Of a stretch of 35,380 bases of DNA, positions 9,431 through 16,516 are shown piece after piece; positions within the stretch are counted from its first letter, which is position 1; each line of letters begins with the position of its first letter. The notes under the pieces are model-generated. The model searched no databases. It saw only the letters and a list, made by a program, of their open reading frames with translations, and was not told the DNA's origin. The position numbers were made by a program, and so were the translations under genes. The stretch is from Bacteroidales bacterium (GTDB lineage Bacteria > Bacteroidota > Bacteroidia > Bacteroidales > Bacteroidaceae). The stretch is taken from assembly GCA_022784065.1 (NCBI GenBank), contig JALFUO010000030.1, positions 1 through 35,380 on the forward strand, given 5' to 3'.

Positions 9431-9508
9431 TTACAAACTTGCTAACACATATTACAAACTTTGTAACACGTATTACAAAGTTTGTAACAAGCATTACAAG
9501 CTTTGTAA
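9431..9508. repeat. Four-unit 21-bp tandem array of a 15-bp palindrome (candidate operator array)
   Basis: Four palindromes start at exactly 21-bp spacing: 9431 (TTACAAACTTGCTAA), 9452 (TTACAAACTTTGTAA), 9473 (TTACAAAGTTTGTAA) and 9494 (TTACAAGCTTTGTAA). The consensus TTACAAA-N-TTTGTAA is a near-perfect dyad, and 21 bp is two helical turns, so all sites face the same side of the DNA. Spacers are 6 bp. It lies between glyS (minus) and the Wza-like gene (plus), about 220 bp upstream of the latter's promoter. This geometry is what cooperative dimer-binding regulators use; no regulator gene is visible here. Confidence 0.75.
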
Positions 9509-9729
9509 CAAAAACTTTCAAGGAAGAAGGAAAAAATTTCAGCAAGCGAATAAAAACTATCTGCACATTCCGTAAAAAAAACAAGGGGATAATGTGGATT
9601 GCCAGCGCACTTGGTTGCCACGGCCTCGGAGTCGGCTATTCTGCATCGCCACTATGAAAATCGTGGCAGATATGACAAAGAAAAATTAATAAATCTTCAA
9701 ACAAACTTTTACGCTTCAATTATTTATAC
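9509..9729. other. Non-coding stretch upstream of the export lipoprotein
   Basis: No supported gene. The frame of the downstream lipoprotein is open back to about 9599, but the extra 60 residues have no secretion-signal character and run through the promoter, so they are not considered coding. Confidence 0.5.
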
Positions 9730-9737
9730 TACTTTTG
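9730..9737 (+). promoter_or_regulatory. Probable -7 element for the Wza-like gene
   Basis: TACTTTTG matches TAnnTTTG. A T-rich TTTT lies about 19 bp upstream at the -33 position. The ATG is 42 bp downstream, so the 5' leader would be about 35 nt. Confidence 0.6.
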
Positions 9738-9778
9738 CAAAAACATCCAATAAGATAATCATTGCACAGCAAATACAC

Positions 9779-10570
9779 ATGAAAAAAATTGCATTCCTGC
9801 TTCTAATCGCCGCGCTCTGCCTCACGAGCTGCCGCACGAAGGAAAAAGTCCTTTATTTCCAAGACCTTGCCAACGGCGAGGCCGTACCCACGAAACTTCT
9901 TGAGACCATTAAATTCCAACCGGGCGACAAGGTGTCGATCATTGTCAGCTCAGCCGCCACGCCCGAGCACGTGTCTCGCTACAACCTGCCCGTAGTCACG
10001 CAGCAGGTAGGCGGGGCGGGCCTCCGCAGCAGCGCAAACCAAGTGGCACTTTATACCATCGACGAGAACGGAGATGTGGAGATTCCCTCTATCGGCAAGC
10101 AGAAAATCGGCGGACTGACGCGCTCGGAAGCCCAAGCGCGCATCCAGGCGCTCTTCCGCAACGGCATCCTCAACGACGCCATCGTGACCGTTACGCCTTA
10201 CAGCCAATACGTTACGGTGATGGGTGAGGTGAAAAACCCCGGACGCTACGAATTTTCGCGCGACCAAATGACGATTACCGAACTCCTCGGCCTGGCAGGC
10301 GACCTCACCATTCAGGGCCGCCGCGACCGCATCCTCGTGCTGCGCCAAGAGGGCGGCGAAACGAAGTCGTACTACCTCGATATCCGCTCGAAGAACATCA
10401 TGACCTCGCCCGTGTATTATCTGAAACAGAACGATATTGTCTACGTAGAGCCGAACCGTATGCGCGTGGGACAGTCAACCAACAACGACAACAGTATCCG
10501 ACAGATAAGCATGTGGATCAGCATCGCCTCGTTCCTCACCACCATCGGCGTGCTTATTTTCAAAGACTAA
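9779..10570 (+). CDS. Wza-like polysaccharide export lipoprotein (SLBB domain)
   Basis: The product is a 263-aa outer-membrane polysaccharide export protein of the Wza/GfcE type, which carries capsule or exopolysaccharide across the outer membrane with a Wzc-type kinase/copolymerase. The ATG at 9779 gives a lipoprotein signal with lipobox LTSC (Cys18). The poly-export domain covers about residues 45-150 (FQPGDKVSIIV, ENGDVEIPSIGKQKIGGLTRSEAQARIQ), followed by an SLBB segment (TVMGEVKNPGRYEF). A hydrophobic C-terminal helix (MWISIASFLTTIGVLIF) ends in KD, as expected for the membrane-spanning helix of Wza proteins. No Wzc or glycosyltransferase gene adjoins it: a terminator follows, so it is transcribed alone. 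Confidence 0.88.
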   Translation: MKKIAFLLLIAALCLTSCRTKEKVLYFQDLANGEAVPTKLLETIKFQPGDKVSIIVSSAATPEHVSRYNLPVVTQQVGGAGLRSSANQVALYTIDENGDVEIPSIGKQKIGGLTRSEAQARIQALFRNGILNDAIVTVTPYSQYVTVMGEVKNPGRYEFSRDQMTITELLGLAGDLTIQGRRDRILVLRQEGGETKSYYLDIRSKNIMTSPVYYLKQNDIVYVEPNRMRVGQSTNNDNSIRQISMWISIASFLTTIGVLIFKD

Positions 10571-10608
10571 TCGACTTTGGCAACCAGCCAAACGACACGT
10601 ATAAAAAA

Positions 10609-10639
10609 GGAAGCCCCCGCCAGCGGGGCTTCCTTTTTT
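10609..10639 (+). terminator. Rho-independent terminator after the Wza-like gene
   Basis: A perfect 9-bp stem GGAAGCCCC / GGGGCTTCC (10609-10617 with 10625-10633) with a 7-nt loop is followed by six T (10634-10639). It lies 38 bp beyond the stop codon. The A-run before the stem could also let it work on the minus strand. Confidence 0.92.
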
Positions 10640-10751
10640 CGCCCGCACGGGAAAAAGCACAGCCAAAAGCACGATTTTGCAAAGCATACGTGACACTTTG
10701 CGCGTAATATATTAAAAATACTTACAGAAATGCATTTTCCTTGGAAAAGGC

Positions 10752-10782
10752 TTGCAGGCTATGCGAAAAGCCCCTATCTTTG
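10752..10782 (+). promoter_or_regulatory. Strong Bacteroidetes promoter of a short transcription unit
   Basis: TTG at 10752-10754, then 20 bp, then TATCTTTG at 10775-10782: a textbook match to the -33/-7 pattern of the Bacteroidetes primary sigma factor. The next open frame of any credibility (secDF) starts 260 bp further and has its own promoter-like site, so this promoter appears to serve the short unit that follows. Confidence 0.75.
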
Positions 10783-10788
10783 CATCGT

Positions 10789-10849
10789 GTTTTTCATAGT
10801 ATTAGATTTAAGGTTAACAAGGTTGGGATACAGAGGTATCCCTTTTTTT
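10789..10849 (+). ncRNA. Candidate small RNA of about 60 nt
   Basis: Between the promoter above and an intrinsic terminator (stem GGGATA at 10825-10830 with TATCCC at 10837-10842, then seven T) lies a transcript of about 60 nt with no reading frame. Its body includes ATTAGATTTAAGGTTAACAA, which I remember as a recurrent sequence in Bacteroidales genomes between a promoter and a hairpin of variable sequence; that memory needs a search. It may belong to a described family such as Bacteroidales-1, but I cannot confirm this. The alternative is a leader or attenuator ahead of secDF. Confidence 0.6.
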
Positions 10850-10957
10850 ATGCCCGGAAGCAAGCAAAACAGCCTTTCCTTACTCCTCCGAACCACTAAA
10901 AAAGCCATTATCTGCCCAAAAACAAGGGGAAAAGCCACGTATTCAGAAAAAATGCCG

Positions 10958-10965
10958 TATATTTG
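10958..10965 (+). promoter_or_regulatory. secDF: Probable -7 element for secDF
   Basis: TATATTTG matches TAnnTTTG and lies 80 bp upstream of the secDF ATG, followed by an AT-rich leader (TATACAATATTAATAATAAC). No clean -33 TTG is visible at the usual distance. Confidence 0.6.
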
Positions 10966-11045
10966 CACGTCAAAATGCCTTGTTAGCATCTAAGAGGTAT
11001 ACAATATTAATAATAACATCATAAAAACAACCCCAATCACACACA

Positions 11046-13994
11046 ATGCAAAACAAAGGATTTGTTAAAGTAATTGCAGTGTTGCTGACTTTGATTTGCC
11101 TTTTCTACCTCTCGTTCTCGGCCGTAACAAGCCACTACGAGAAGAAAGCAGCCGAACTCACGGCGCAAGGCAAAGACGGCGGCGCATACCTCGACTCCAT
11201 GCGGAACGAGAAAGTGTACCTTAACTGGAAAACACTCAAAGAATGCGAAGAACTGCAAATCGGTCTCGGCCTCGACCTTAAAGGCGGCATGAACGTTATC
11301 CTCGAAGTGAGCGTGCCCGATGTGGTGAAGAGCCTCGCCGGCGAAAGCGCCAACGACCCGGCCTTTGCCAAGGCTCTCGCCGATGCACGCGAGCAAGCCA
11401 AGACGGAAAGCACCGACTTCGTGGACATCTTCGTTTCCGTCTATCAGAAGCAGAACGGCGAAAACCGCCTCGGCGGCATCTTCGCCTCTAAGCTCAAAGA
11501 AAAGAATATTTCCTACAACTCCACCGACGCTGAAGTGAAGAAGGTGCTCGCCGAAGAGGTGGTAGCAGCCGTTGAAAACTCCAACAAGGTGGTGCGCTCG
11601 CGTATCGACCGCTTCGGTGTGGCTCAGCCCAATATCCAAGTGCTGCGCGGCAAAGGCCAGATCGGTCAGATCATGGTGGAAATGCCGGGTATCAAGGAAC
11701 CGGAGCGCGTGCGCAAACTGCTTCAGGGAAGCGCCAACCTCGAGTTCTGGGAAACCTATACGCTCAACGAGCTTCAGCCGGCTCTGGTTGAGGTAGACAA
11801 CCGCCTCGCCAAGGGCACCGCTCCCGCCGACACAACCGCTGCCGACTCTGCCGCAGCCAAGAGCGTAGAGGAAAAGGCTGCTGCCGATGCAGCCGCACGC
11901 CACCCGCTCTTCGCCAAGCTGATGCAGAGCGCAGGCAGTCAGCCCATCGTGTCGCCGCAAGGCTGCATCGTGGGTATGGCACTCGCTGCCGACACGGCCG
12001 AAGTTAACGCTATGCTCAACAGCGAAGCCGCACAGGGCACGCTGCCCGCCGACGTGCATTTCGCCTGGAGCGTGAAGCCCTCCGAAAGTTTCAAGGCGCC
12101 TATCTTTGAACTCTACGCCCTGAAAGCCGAAAACGGCAAGCCCTCTATGGCCGGCGACGTGATTGCAGATGCAAAGGACGACTTCGACCAGCACCATAAC
12201 CCCATCGTCTCGATGACGATGACCACCAACGGCGCACGCGACTGGGCTGCGCTCACGAAGAAGAACCTCAAAAAGTGCGTGGCTATCGTGCTCGACGACG
12301 TAGTGTACAGCGCACCCGTGGTGCAGACGGAAATCACCGGCGGACAGTCGCAGATTTCGGGCCACTTCACCACCGACGACACGCGCGACCTCGCCAACGT
12401 GCTCAAGAGCGGTAAGATGCCCGCACCCACCAAGATCGTGCAGGAAGAAACCGTAGGCCCGAGCCTTGGCGCAGCTTCTATCAACGCCGGTTTCACGGCT
12501 TGCGTAGTGGCATTCGTGCTCCTGATGATCTTCATGTGCGCTTTCTACGGCCTTATCCCCGGCATGGTGGCCAACTGCGCCCTCTTGCTCAACTTCTTCT
12601 TCACCTTCGGCGTGCTGATTTCCTTCCAGGCAGCCCTCACGATGAGCGGCATCGCCGGTATGGTGCTCTCGCTCGGTATGGCAGTCGATGCCAACGTGCT
12701 GATTTATGAGCGCACGAAGGAAGAACTTGCAGCCGGCAAGAACATCAAGACGGCACTCGCCGACGGTTACGGCAATGCCTTCTCCGCAATCTTCGACTCC
12801 AACCTCACGTCAATCATCACCGCCATCATCCTCTATAACTTCGGCACTGGCCCCATCCGAGGCTTCGCGCTCACGCTCGGCATCGGTATCTGCGCCTCGT
12901 TCTTCACCGCAGTTTGGATGACGCGTATGGTTTACGAACACTTCCACAACCGCGACAAGTGGCTCGGCATCACCTTCACCACCGCCCTCAGCCGCAACTT
13001 CATGAAGAACGCCAGCGTGCGCTTCATGGAAAAGGCAAAAGGCTCTATCACCATCTTCCTCGTGGCAGCAGCCGTTTGCATTGCCTTCCTCGGCATTCGC
13101 GGACTTTCGAAGGGTATCGACTTCACCGGCGGCCGCAACTACGTGATTGAGTTCGAGCAGAAAGGCGTAACGCCCGAGCAGGTGCGTGAAGCCGTGGCCG
13201 CAAAGGTACAGGCCAAGGACGCAGAGGCAACCGTAAGCGCCATTGCCATCACCACGACCAACAACGACGCCGTGCGCCTCACCACGAACTATCGCATCGA
13301 CGACGACTCCGAGAATATCGACCAGGAAGTAGAAAAGTTCATCTACGATGCCCTGCACGAGCAGAACCTCATCAAGGCCGACTACGCTACGTTCATCGAC
13401 CGCGACAACCACGCCGGCGGCTCGATCATATCGGCACAGAAGGTAGGTCCCTCCGTTGCAGCCGACATGGCCAAGAGCGCCGTTATCGCCGTGCTGCTCT
13501 CACTCGTGGCTATCTTCCTCTACATTCTTGTGCGCTTCCGCAACGTGGCATTCTCCGTGGGCAGCGTCGTAGCCCTCTGCTTCGACACGCTGCTTATCCT
13601 CGGCACGTACTCCATCTGCTGGGGCTGGGTTCCCTTCTCGCTCGAAGTAGACCAGACGTTTATCGGCGCCGTGCTTACAGCTATCGGTTACTCGATTAAC
13701 GATAAGGTGGTGGTATTCGACCGTATCCGCGAAAACCTCGGCCTCTATCCGAAGCGCGGCACGATGCGCCTCTTCAACGAGTCGCTGAACAGCACCTTGG
13801 CACGTACGCTCGTGACCTCCGCCACGACGCTCCTCGTGTTGCTCTGCATCTTCTTCCTCGGCGGCGACAGCATCCGCTCGTTCTCCTTCGCCATGATTCT
13901 CGGCGTTGTGTACGGCACGCTCTCGTCTATCTTCCTTGCCGCTCCTATCGCCTACCGCACCCTCGGCAAGAAAAGAGTGATTGAAGAAAAATAA
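11046..13994 (+). CDS. secDF: SecDF, fused protein-export membrane protein
   Basis: SecDF helps the Sec translocon release exported proteins using the proton gradient. The 982-aa protein joins SecD (about residues 1-640) and SecF (about 660-982) in one chain, as is usual in Bacteroidetes. The SecD part has one N-terminal membrane helix (FVKVIAVLLTLICLFYL), the signature LGLDLKGGM, a large periplasmic region with an Ala-rich insert (around residues 255-290), and then a cluster of membrane helices containing GMVLSLGMAVDANVLIYERTKEE. The SecF part begins after KGSITIFLV with GIDFTGGRNYVIEF and has the matching AIGYSINDKVVVFDRIREN motif. Start ATG at 11046. It is flanked by a promoter-like site and a very strong hairpin, so it is probably monocistronic. 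Confidence 0.97.
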   Translation: MQNKGFVKVIAVLLTLICLFYLSFSAVTSHYEKKAAELTAQGKDGGAYLDSMRNEKVYLNWKTLKECEELQIGLGLDLKGGMNVILEVSVPDVVKSLAGESANDPAFAKALADAREQAKTESTDFVDIFVSVYQKQNGENRLGGIFASKLKEKNISYNSTDAEVKKVLAEEVVAAVENSNKVVRSRIDRFGVAQPNIQVLRGKGQIGQIMVEMPGIKEPERVRKLLQGSANLEFWETYTLNELQPALVEVDNRLAKGTAPADTTAADSAAAKSVEEKAAADAAARHPLFAKLMQSAGSQPIVSPQGCIVGMALAADTAEVNAMLNSEAAQGTLPADVHFAWSVKPSESFKAPIFELYALKAENGKPSMAGDVIADAKDDFDQHHNPIVSMTMTTNGARDWAALTKKNLKKCVAIVLDDVVYSAPVVQTEITGGQSQISGHFTTDDTRDLANVLKSGKMPAPTKIVQEETVGPSLGAASINAGFTACVVAFVLLMIFMCAFYGLIPGMVANCALLLNFFFTFGVLISFQAALTMSGIAGMVLSLGMAVDANVLIYERTKEELAAGKNIKTALADGYGNAFSAIFDSNLTSIITAIILYNFGTGPIRGFALTLGIGICASFFTAVWMTRMVYEHFHNRDKWLGITFTTALSRNFMKNASVRFMEKAKGSITIFLVAAAVCIAFLGIRGLSKGIDFTGGRNYVIEFEQKGVTPEQVREAVAAKVQAKDAEATVSAIAITTTNNDAVRLTTNYRIDDDSENIDQEVEKFIYDALHEQNLIKADYATFIDRDNHAGGSIISAQKVGPSVAADMAKSAVIAVLLSLVAIFLYILVRFRNVAFSVGSVVALCFDTLLILGTYSICWGWVPFSLEVDQTFIGAVLTAIGYSINDKVVVFDRIRENLGLYPKRGTMRLFNESLNSTLARTLVTSATTLLVLLCIFFLGGDSIRSFSFAMILGVVYGTLSSIFLAAPIAYRTLGKKRVIEEK

Positions 13995-14015
13995 ATAACG
14001 CCACTTATAGACATT

Positions 14016-14071
14016 AACGAATAGACCTCCGGCGCACCGCTTTCGGTGCGCCGGAGGTCTATTCGTTGTTT
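14016..14071 (+). terminator. Very long perfect hairpin after secDF
   Basis: A perfect 24-bp stem (14016-14039 with 14044-14067) with a 4-nt CTTT loop begins 22 bp after the secDF stop and is followed by GTTTT. It is much longer than a usual intrinsic terminator. Termination of secDF is the simplest role; protection of the mRNA 3' end is another. Confidence 0.8.
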
Positions 14072-14180
14072 TATGCGTTCACCTTGCACAAACCTATTTT
14101 TATAGAAGTACATGTCTACAAAAACACAGACAAAGACTTACAGCAACGACGACTAAAAGATGTCCAAACCCAGTAGCCAC

Positions 14181-14226
14181 AAAAAAGAGGCTGCGCCGTA
14201 AACCTAAATTTACGACACAGCCTCTT
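14181..14226 (-). terminator. Terminator of tRNA-Leu (minus strand)
   Basis: On the minus strand AAGAGGCTG pairs with CAGCCTCTT, the stem continues into CGTAAA/TTTACG, and it ends in a T-run (plus-strand AAAAAA at 14181-14186). It begins a few bases after the tRNA 3' end, so the tRNA is a monocistronic unit. Confidence 0.85.
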
Positions 14227-14232
14227 AGTTAG

Positions 14233-14317
14233 TGCCCGGAGCGGGACTCGAACCCGCACAGCCGGTAATGGCCAAGGGATTTTAAGTCCCTCGTGTCTAC
14301 CATTCCACCATCCGGGC
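14233..14317 (-). tRNA. tRNA-Leu, anticodon UAA
   Basis: The minus strand gives an 85-nt tRNA. The acceptor stem GCCCGGA pairs with TCCGGGC, with discriminator A. The D-arm contains TGGTAGAC. The anticodon stem GGGA/TCCC encloses loop CTTAAAA, so the anticodon is TAA. A long variable arm (TGGCCATTACCGGCTG) marks a class II tRNA such as leucine. The T-arm is GCGGGTTCGAGTCCCGC. The 3' CCA is not encoded. Confidence 0.97.
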
Positions 14318-14379
14318 ATCCTCTTTTGGAGAAGCCACCCTGCCGCAAGGCAAAAGGGGGAAAGGCGTGCTTTCGGCGG

Positions 14380-14410
14380 CAAAATTAGGGAAAAAACGCC
14401 ATTATGGCAA
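14380..14410 (-). promoter_or_regulatory. Promoter of tRNA-Leu
   Basis: On the minus strand TTG (14408-14410) and TAATTTTG (14380-14387) are separated by 20 bp, matching the Bacteroidetes -33/-7 pattern. The tRNA 5' end is about 63 bp downstream. Confidence 0.75.
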
Positions 14411-14526
14411 GGATTCAAGAGCGTTTGTACGGTATTTATTACTGAAAAAGGCGTTTTTCACGGCATTCAGTGCGCGAATTATGGATTTTTTAATAACTTA
14501 GGCGGCAATATTACGCGCGATAAAAG

Positions 14527-14724
14527 ATGAATTTCTTCAAAATGTATATCAATGGCATTCGCCGCATGACATGGGGGCGGCAACTTTGGCTGCTGGTCAT
14601 CATAAAGCTGATAATCATCTTCGCCGTGCTGCGCCTCTGCTTCTTCCGCCCCGCCCTCGCCGGGCTTTCTGACAGCGAGCGGAGCGACACGGTGGGCGGC
14701 ACGCTGACGGAAAGGGCGAAATAG
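14527..14724 (+). CDS. DUF4492 small membrane protein, probable accessory subunit of cytochrome bd
   Basis: This 65-aa protein has one membrane helix (about residues 20-40, LWLLVIIKLIIIFAVLRLCFF) after a short basic amphipathic start (FKMYINGIRRMTWG) and ends in a short polar tail (SDTVGGTLTERAK). The arrangement and sequence match the DUF4492 family, which I know as small genes directly upstream of cydA in Bacteroidetes. It lies 111 bp before cydA on the same strand with repeat A in between. The position and single-helix form suggest a role like the CydX/CydS small subunits of other bd oxidases, but that is inference. The ATG at 14527 is the only plausible start. Confidence 0.88.
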   Translation: MNFFKMYINGIRRMTWGRQLWLLVIIKLIIIFAVLRLCFFRPALAGLSDSERSDTVGGTLTERAK

Positions 14725-14742
14725 AGCGACACCGGTGAACAA

Positions 14743-14792
14743 GTAGGGGCGTTCTGCAGAACGCCCGCCAAACGCCCGCCAAACGCCCGCCA
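14743..14792 (+). repeat. Family A copy 5 with a tandem tail
   Basis: Palindrome GGGCGTTCTGCAGAACGCCC at 14747-14766, preceded by GTAG. Its right flank has been duplicated so that the 11-bp unit AACGCCCGCCA appears three times in a row (14760-14792). It lies between the DUF4492 gene and cydA. Confidence 0.85.
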
Positions 14793-14835
14793 AGCAAACA
14801 AGCCACAATAACCTTTTAACCTTATATATATAAAT

Positions 14836-16341
14836 ATGTATCTCTTGGAAAGCATCGGCACTGCGCTCATCGACTGGTCGCGCGCGCAGTTTGCCCTGAC
14901 GGCCTGCTATCACTGGCTGTTCGTGCCGCTCACGCTCGGGCTGGCACTGATTATGGCGTTGATGGAAACGCAGTATGTACGCACGGGCGAGGCGTTTTGG
15001 AAAGACACCGCCCGCTTCTGGCAAAAACTCTTCGGCATCAACTTCGCCGTCGGCGTGGCCACGGGGCTTATTCTTGAATTCGAGTTCGGCACGAACTGGA
15101 GCAACTACTCGTGGTTTGTGGGCGACATCTTCGGCGCGCCGCTAGCCATCGAGGGCATCGTGGCGTTTTTCATGGAAAGCACCTTTATCGGCGTGATGTT
15201 TTTCGGTTGGGACAAGGTTGGGCGGAAGTTCCACCTCGCCTCCACGTGGCTCACGGGCATCGGCGCAACGCTCTCTGCCTGGTGGATTCTCGTGGCGAAC
15301 AGCTGGATGCAGCATCCCGTGGGCATGGAACTTAACCCGCTCACGGTGCGCAGCGAGATGACCGACTTCTTCGCCGTGGCGTTTGCCCCCGAGGCAGCCA
15401 TGAAATTCCTGCACACGGTGAGCAGCGGCTGGCTCACGGGCGCGGTGTTCGTAGTAGCCGTGAGCAGCTGGTTCTTGCTGCGCGGGCGCAACGTGCGCAC
15501 GGCGATGGCAAGCATGCGCATCGCTGCCGTGACGGGCTTGGCAAGCGGCCTCATCGTGATGGGTACGGGCGACCAGTCGGGCGTCAATATTGCCAAAGGG
15601 CAACCTATGAAACTCGCCGCCGCCGAGGGCTTGCGCCAGGGCGGCCCGCAGGCACCGTTCTCCATCGTGCCAGGCGTGGAAGTGCCGGGCATGCTCTCCA
15701 TGCTCGCCACGCACGACTTCAACGGCTACGTGCCGGGCATCGACAACCTGCTCGACGGCTACACCGCCCCCGACGGCACGGAGCATCTCTCTGCCGAAGA
15801 GAAAATGCAGCGCGGCAAACTGGCAGTGCAAGCCTTCTCAAAACTGCGCGCCATACAGGGCGACACGCTCGCCACGCCCGAGGAGCAGCTGGAAGCCAAT
15901 AAAGAGTTCAAGGAGAATCTGCCCTATTTCGGTTACGGCTTTATCAGCGACAAGGAGCAACTCGTGCCGCCCGTATGGCTGGTTTACTGGTCGTTCCGCA
16001 TCATGGTGGGCACGGGCATGGCGCTGATGCTGCTCTTCGTGCTCGTGGCATGGTTCTCGCGCAAGAAAGGCAACCTCGCCGAGCACCGCTGGCTGCTCCA
16101 TGCGGGCATGTGGTGCCTGCCGCTGGCCTATCTCGGCGGTCAGGCGGGCTGGATTGTGGCAGAAGTGGGACGTCAGCCGTGGGCCATTCAAGACCTGCTG
16201 CCCGTGAACGCGGCTGTTTCGAGCCTCAGCCCGCAGGCGGTGCAGACCACCTTCTTCATCTTCCTCGCGCTCTTCACGGCACTGCTTTTCGTGGAACTGC
16301 GCATTATGTTCAAAGCCATACGCGAGCATAAAGCGGAATAA
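14836..16341 (+). CDS. cydA: Cytochrome bd quinol oxidase subunit I
   Basis: CydA carries the three hemes and the quinol site of cytochrome bd, a high-affinity oxidase that lets gut or oral anaerobes consume low oxygen. The 501-aa protein has the expected landmarks: the N-terminal heme b595 ligand His26 in CYHWLFVPLTLG; the conserved acidic helix GAPLAIEGIVAFFMESTF with the proton-path glutamates; the heme b558 ligand in KFLHTVSSGWLTGA; the second b558 ligand methionine in SFRIMVGTGM; and the late GWIVAEVGRQPW motif. The quinol loop between them is short. Start ATG at 14836 after a TA-rich leader. DUF4492 precedes it and cydB follows across repeat C4. Confidence 0.97.
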   Translation: MYLLESIGTALIDWSRAQFALTACYHWLFVPLTLGLALIMALMETQYVRTGEAFWKDTARFWQKLFGINFAVGVATGLILEFEFGTNWSNYSWFVGDIFGAPLAIEGIVAFFMESTFIGVMFFGWDKVGRKFHLASTWLTGIGATLSAWWILVANSWMQHPVGMELNPLTVRSEMTDFFAVAFAPEAAMKFLHTVSSGWLTGAVFVVAVSSWFLLRGRNVRTAMASMRIAAVTGLASGLIVMGTGDQSGVNIAKGQPMKLAAAEGLRQGGPQAPFSIVPGVEVPGMLSMLATHDFNGYVPGIDNLLDGYTAPDGTEHLSAEEKMQRGKLAVQAFSKLRAIQGDTLATPEEQLEANKEFKENLPYFGYGFISDKEQLVPPVWLVYWSFRIMVGTGMALMLLFVLVAWFSRKKGNLAEHRWLLHAGMWCLPLAYLGGQAGWIVAEVGRQPWAIQDLLPVNAAVSSLSPQAVQTTFFIFLALFTALLFVELRIMFKAIREHKAE

Positions 16342-16346
16342 ATATT

Positions 16347-16500
16347 TTAGTAAACAAGTTTTTGAGTAAACGAGTAAACAAGTTTTTGAGTAAACAAGTA
16401 AACGAGTGAACAAGTAAACGAGACAAGTTACTCATATAAAATATAATTAGCGCGGCATTCATGTCTCGTCTACTCGTCTACTTGTTTACTCGTCTACTAA
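16347..16500 (+). repeat. Family C composite repeat C4, the longest simple copy
   Basis: It starts TTTAGTAAACAA and has nine left-arm 8-bp units in perfect register, including two of the variant GTTTTTGA. The core starts GACAAGTTACTCATAT and ends GTCTCG, and the right arm ends GTCTACTAAAA at 16500. It fills nearly all of the cydA-cydB spacer, oriented with transcription. Confidence 0.87.
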
Positions 16501-16516
16501 AAAATTAATAACGATT

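Noticed and set aside
9431-9508. CRISPR array
   Set aside because: Units are 15-bp palindromes with 6-bp spacers and 21-bp period; CRISPR repeats and spacers are much longer, and no cas gene is present.
9324-9584. 86-aa minus-strand and 67-72-aa plus-strand frames with 7-residue repeats over the 21-bp array
   Set aside because: A stop-poor 21-bp palindromic repeat is open with heptad-like translations on both strands. The starts are weak (TTG on the minus strand) and the flanking residues have no signature. The minus-strand frame is followed by a small terminator-like hairpin, so a short transcript cannot be excluded.
10730-10993. Small open frames (87 aa plus, 71 aa minus) between the Wza-like gene and secDF
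   Set aside because: They cross a promoter, a terminator hairpin with seven T, and a second promoter; the translations show no family signature.
16347-16500. CRISPR array or simple microsatellite for the GTAAACAA repeats
   Set aside because: The units are contiguous with no spacers, which excludes CRISPR. The inverted second arm and the conserved core exclude a plain microsatellite.
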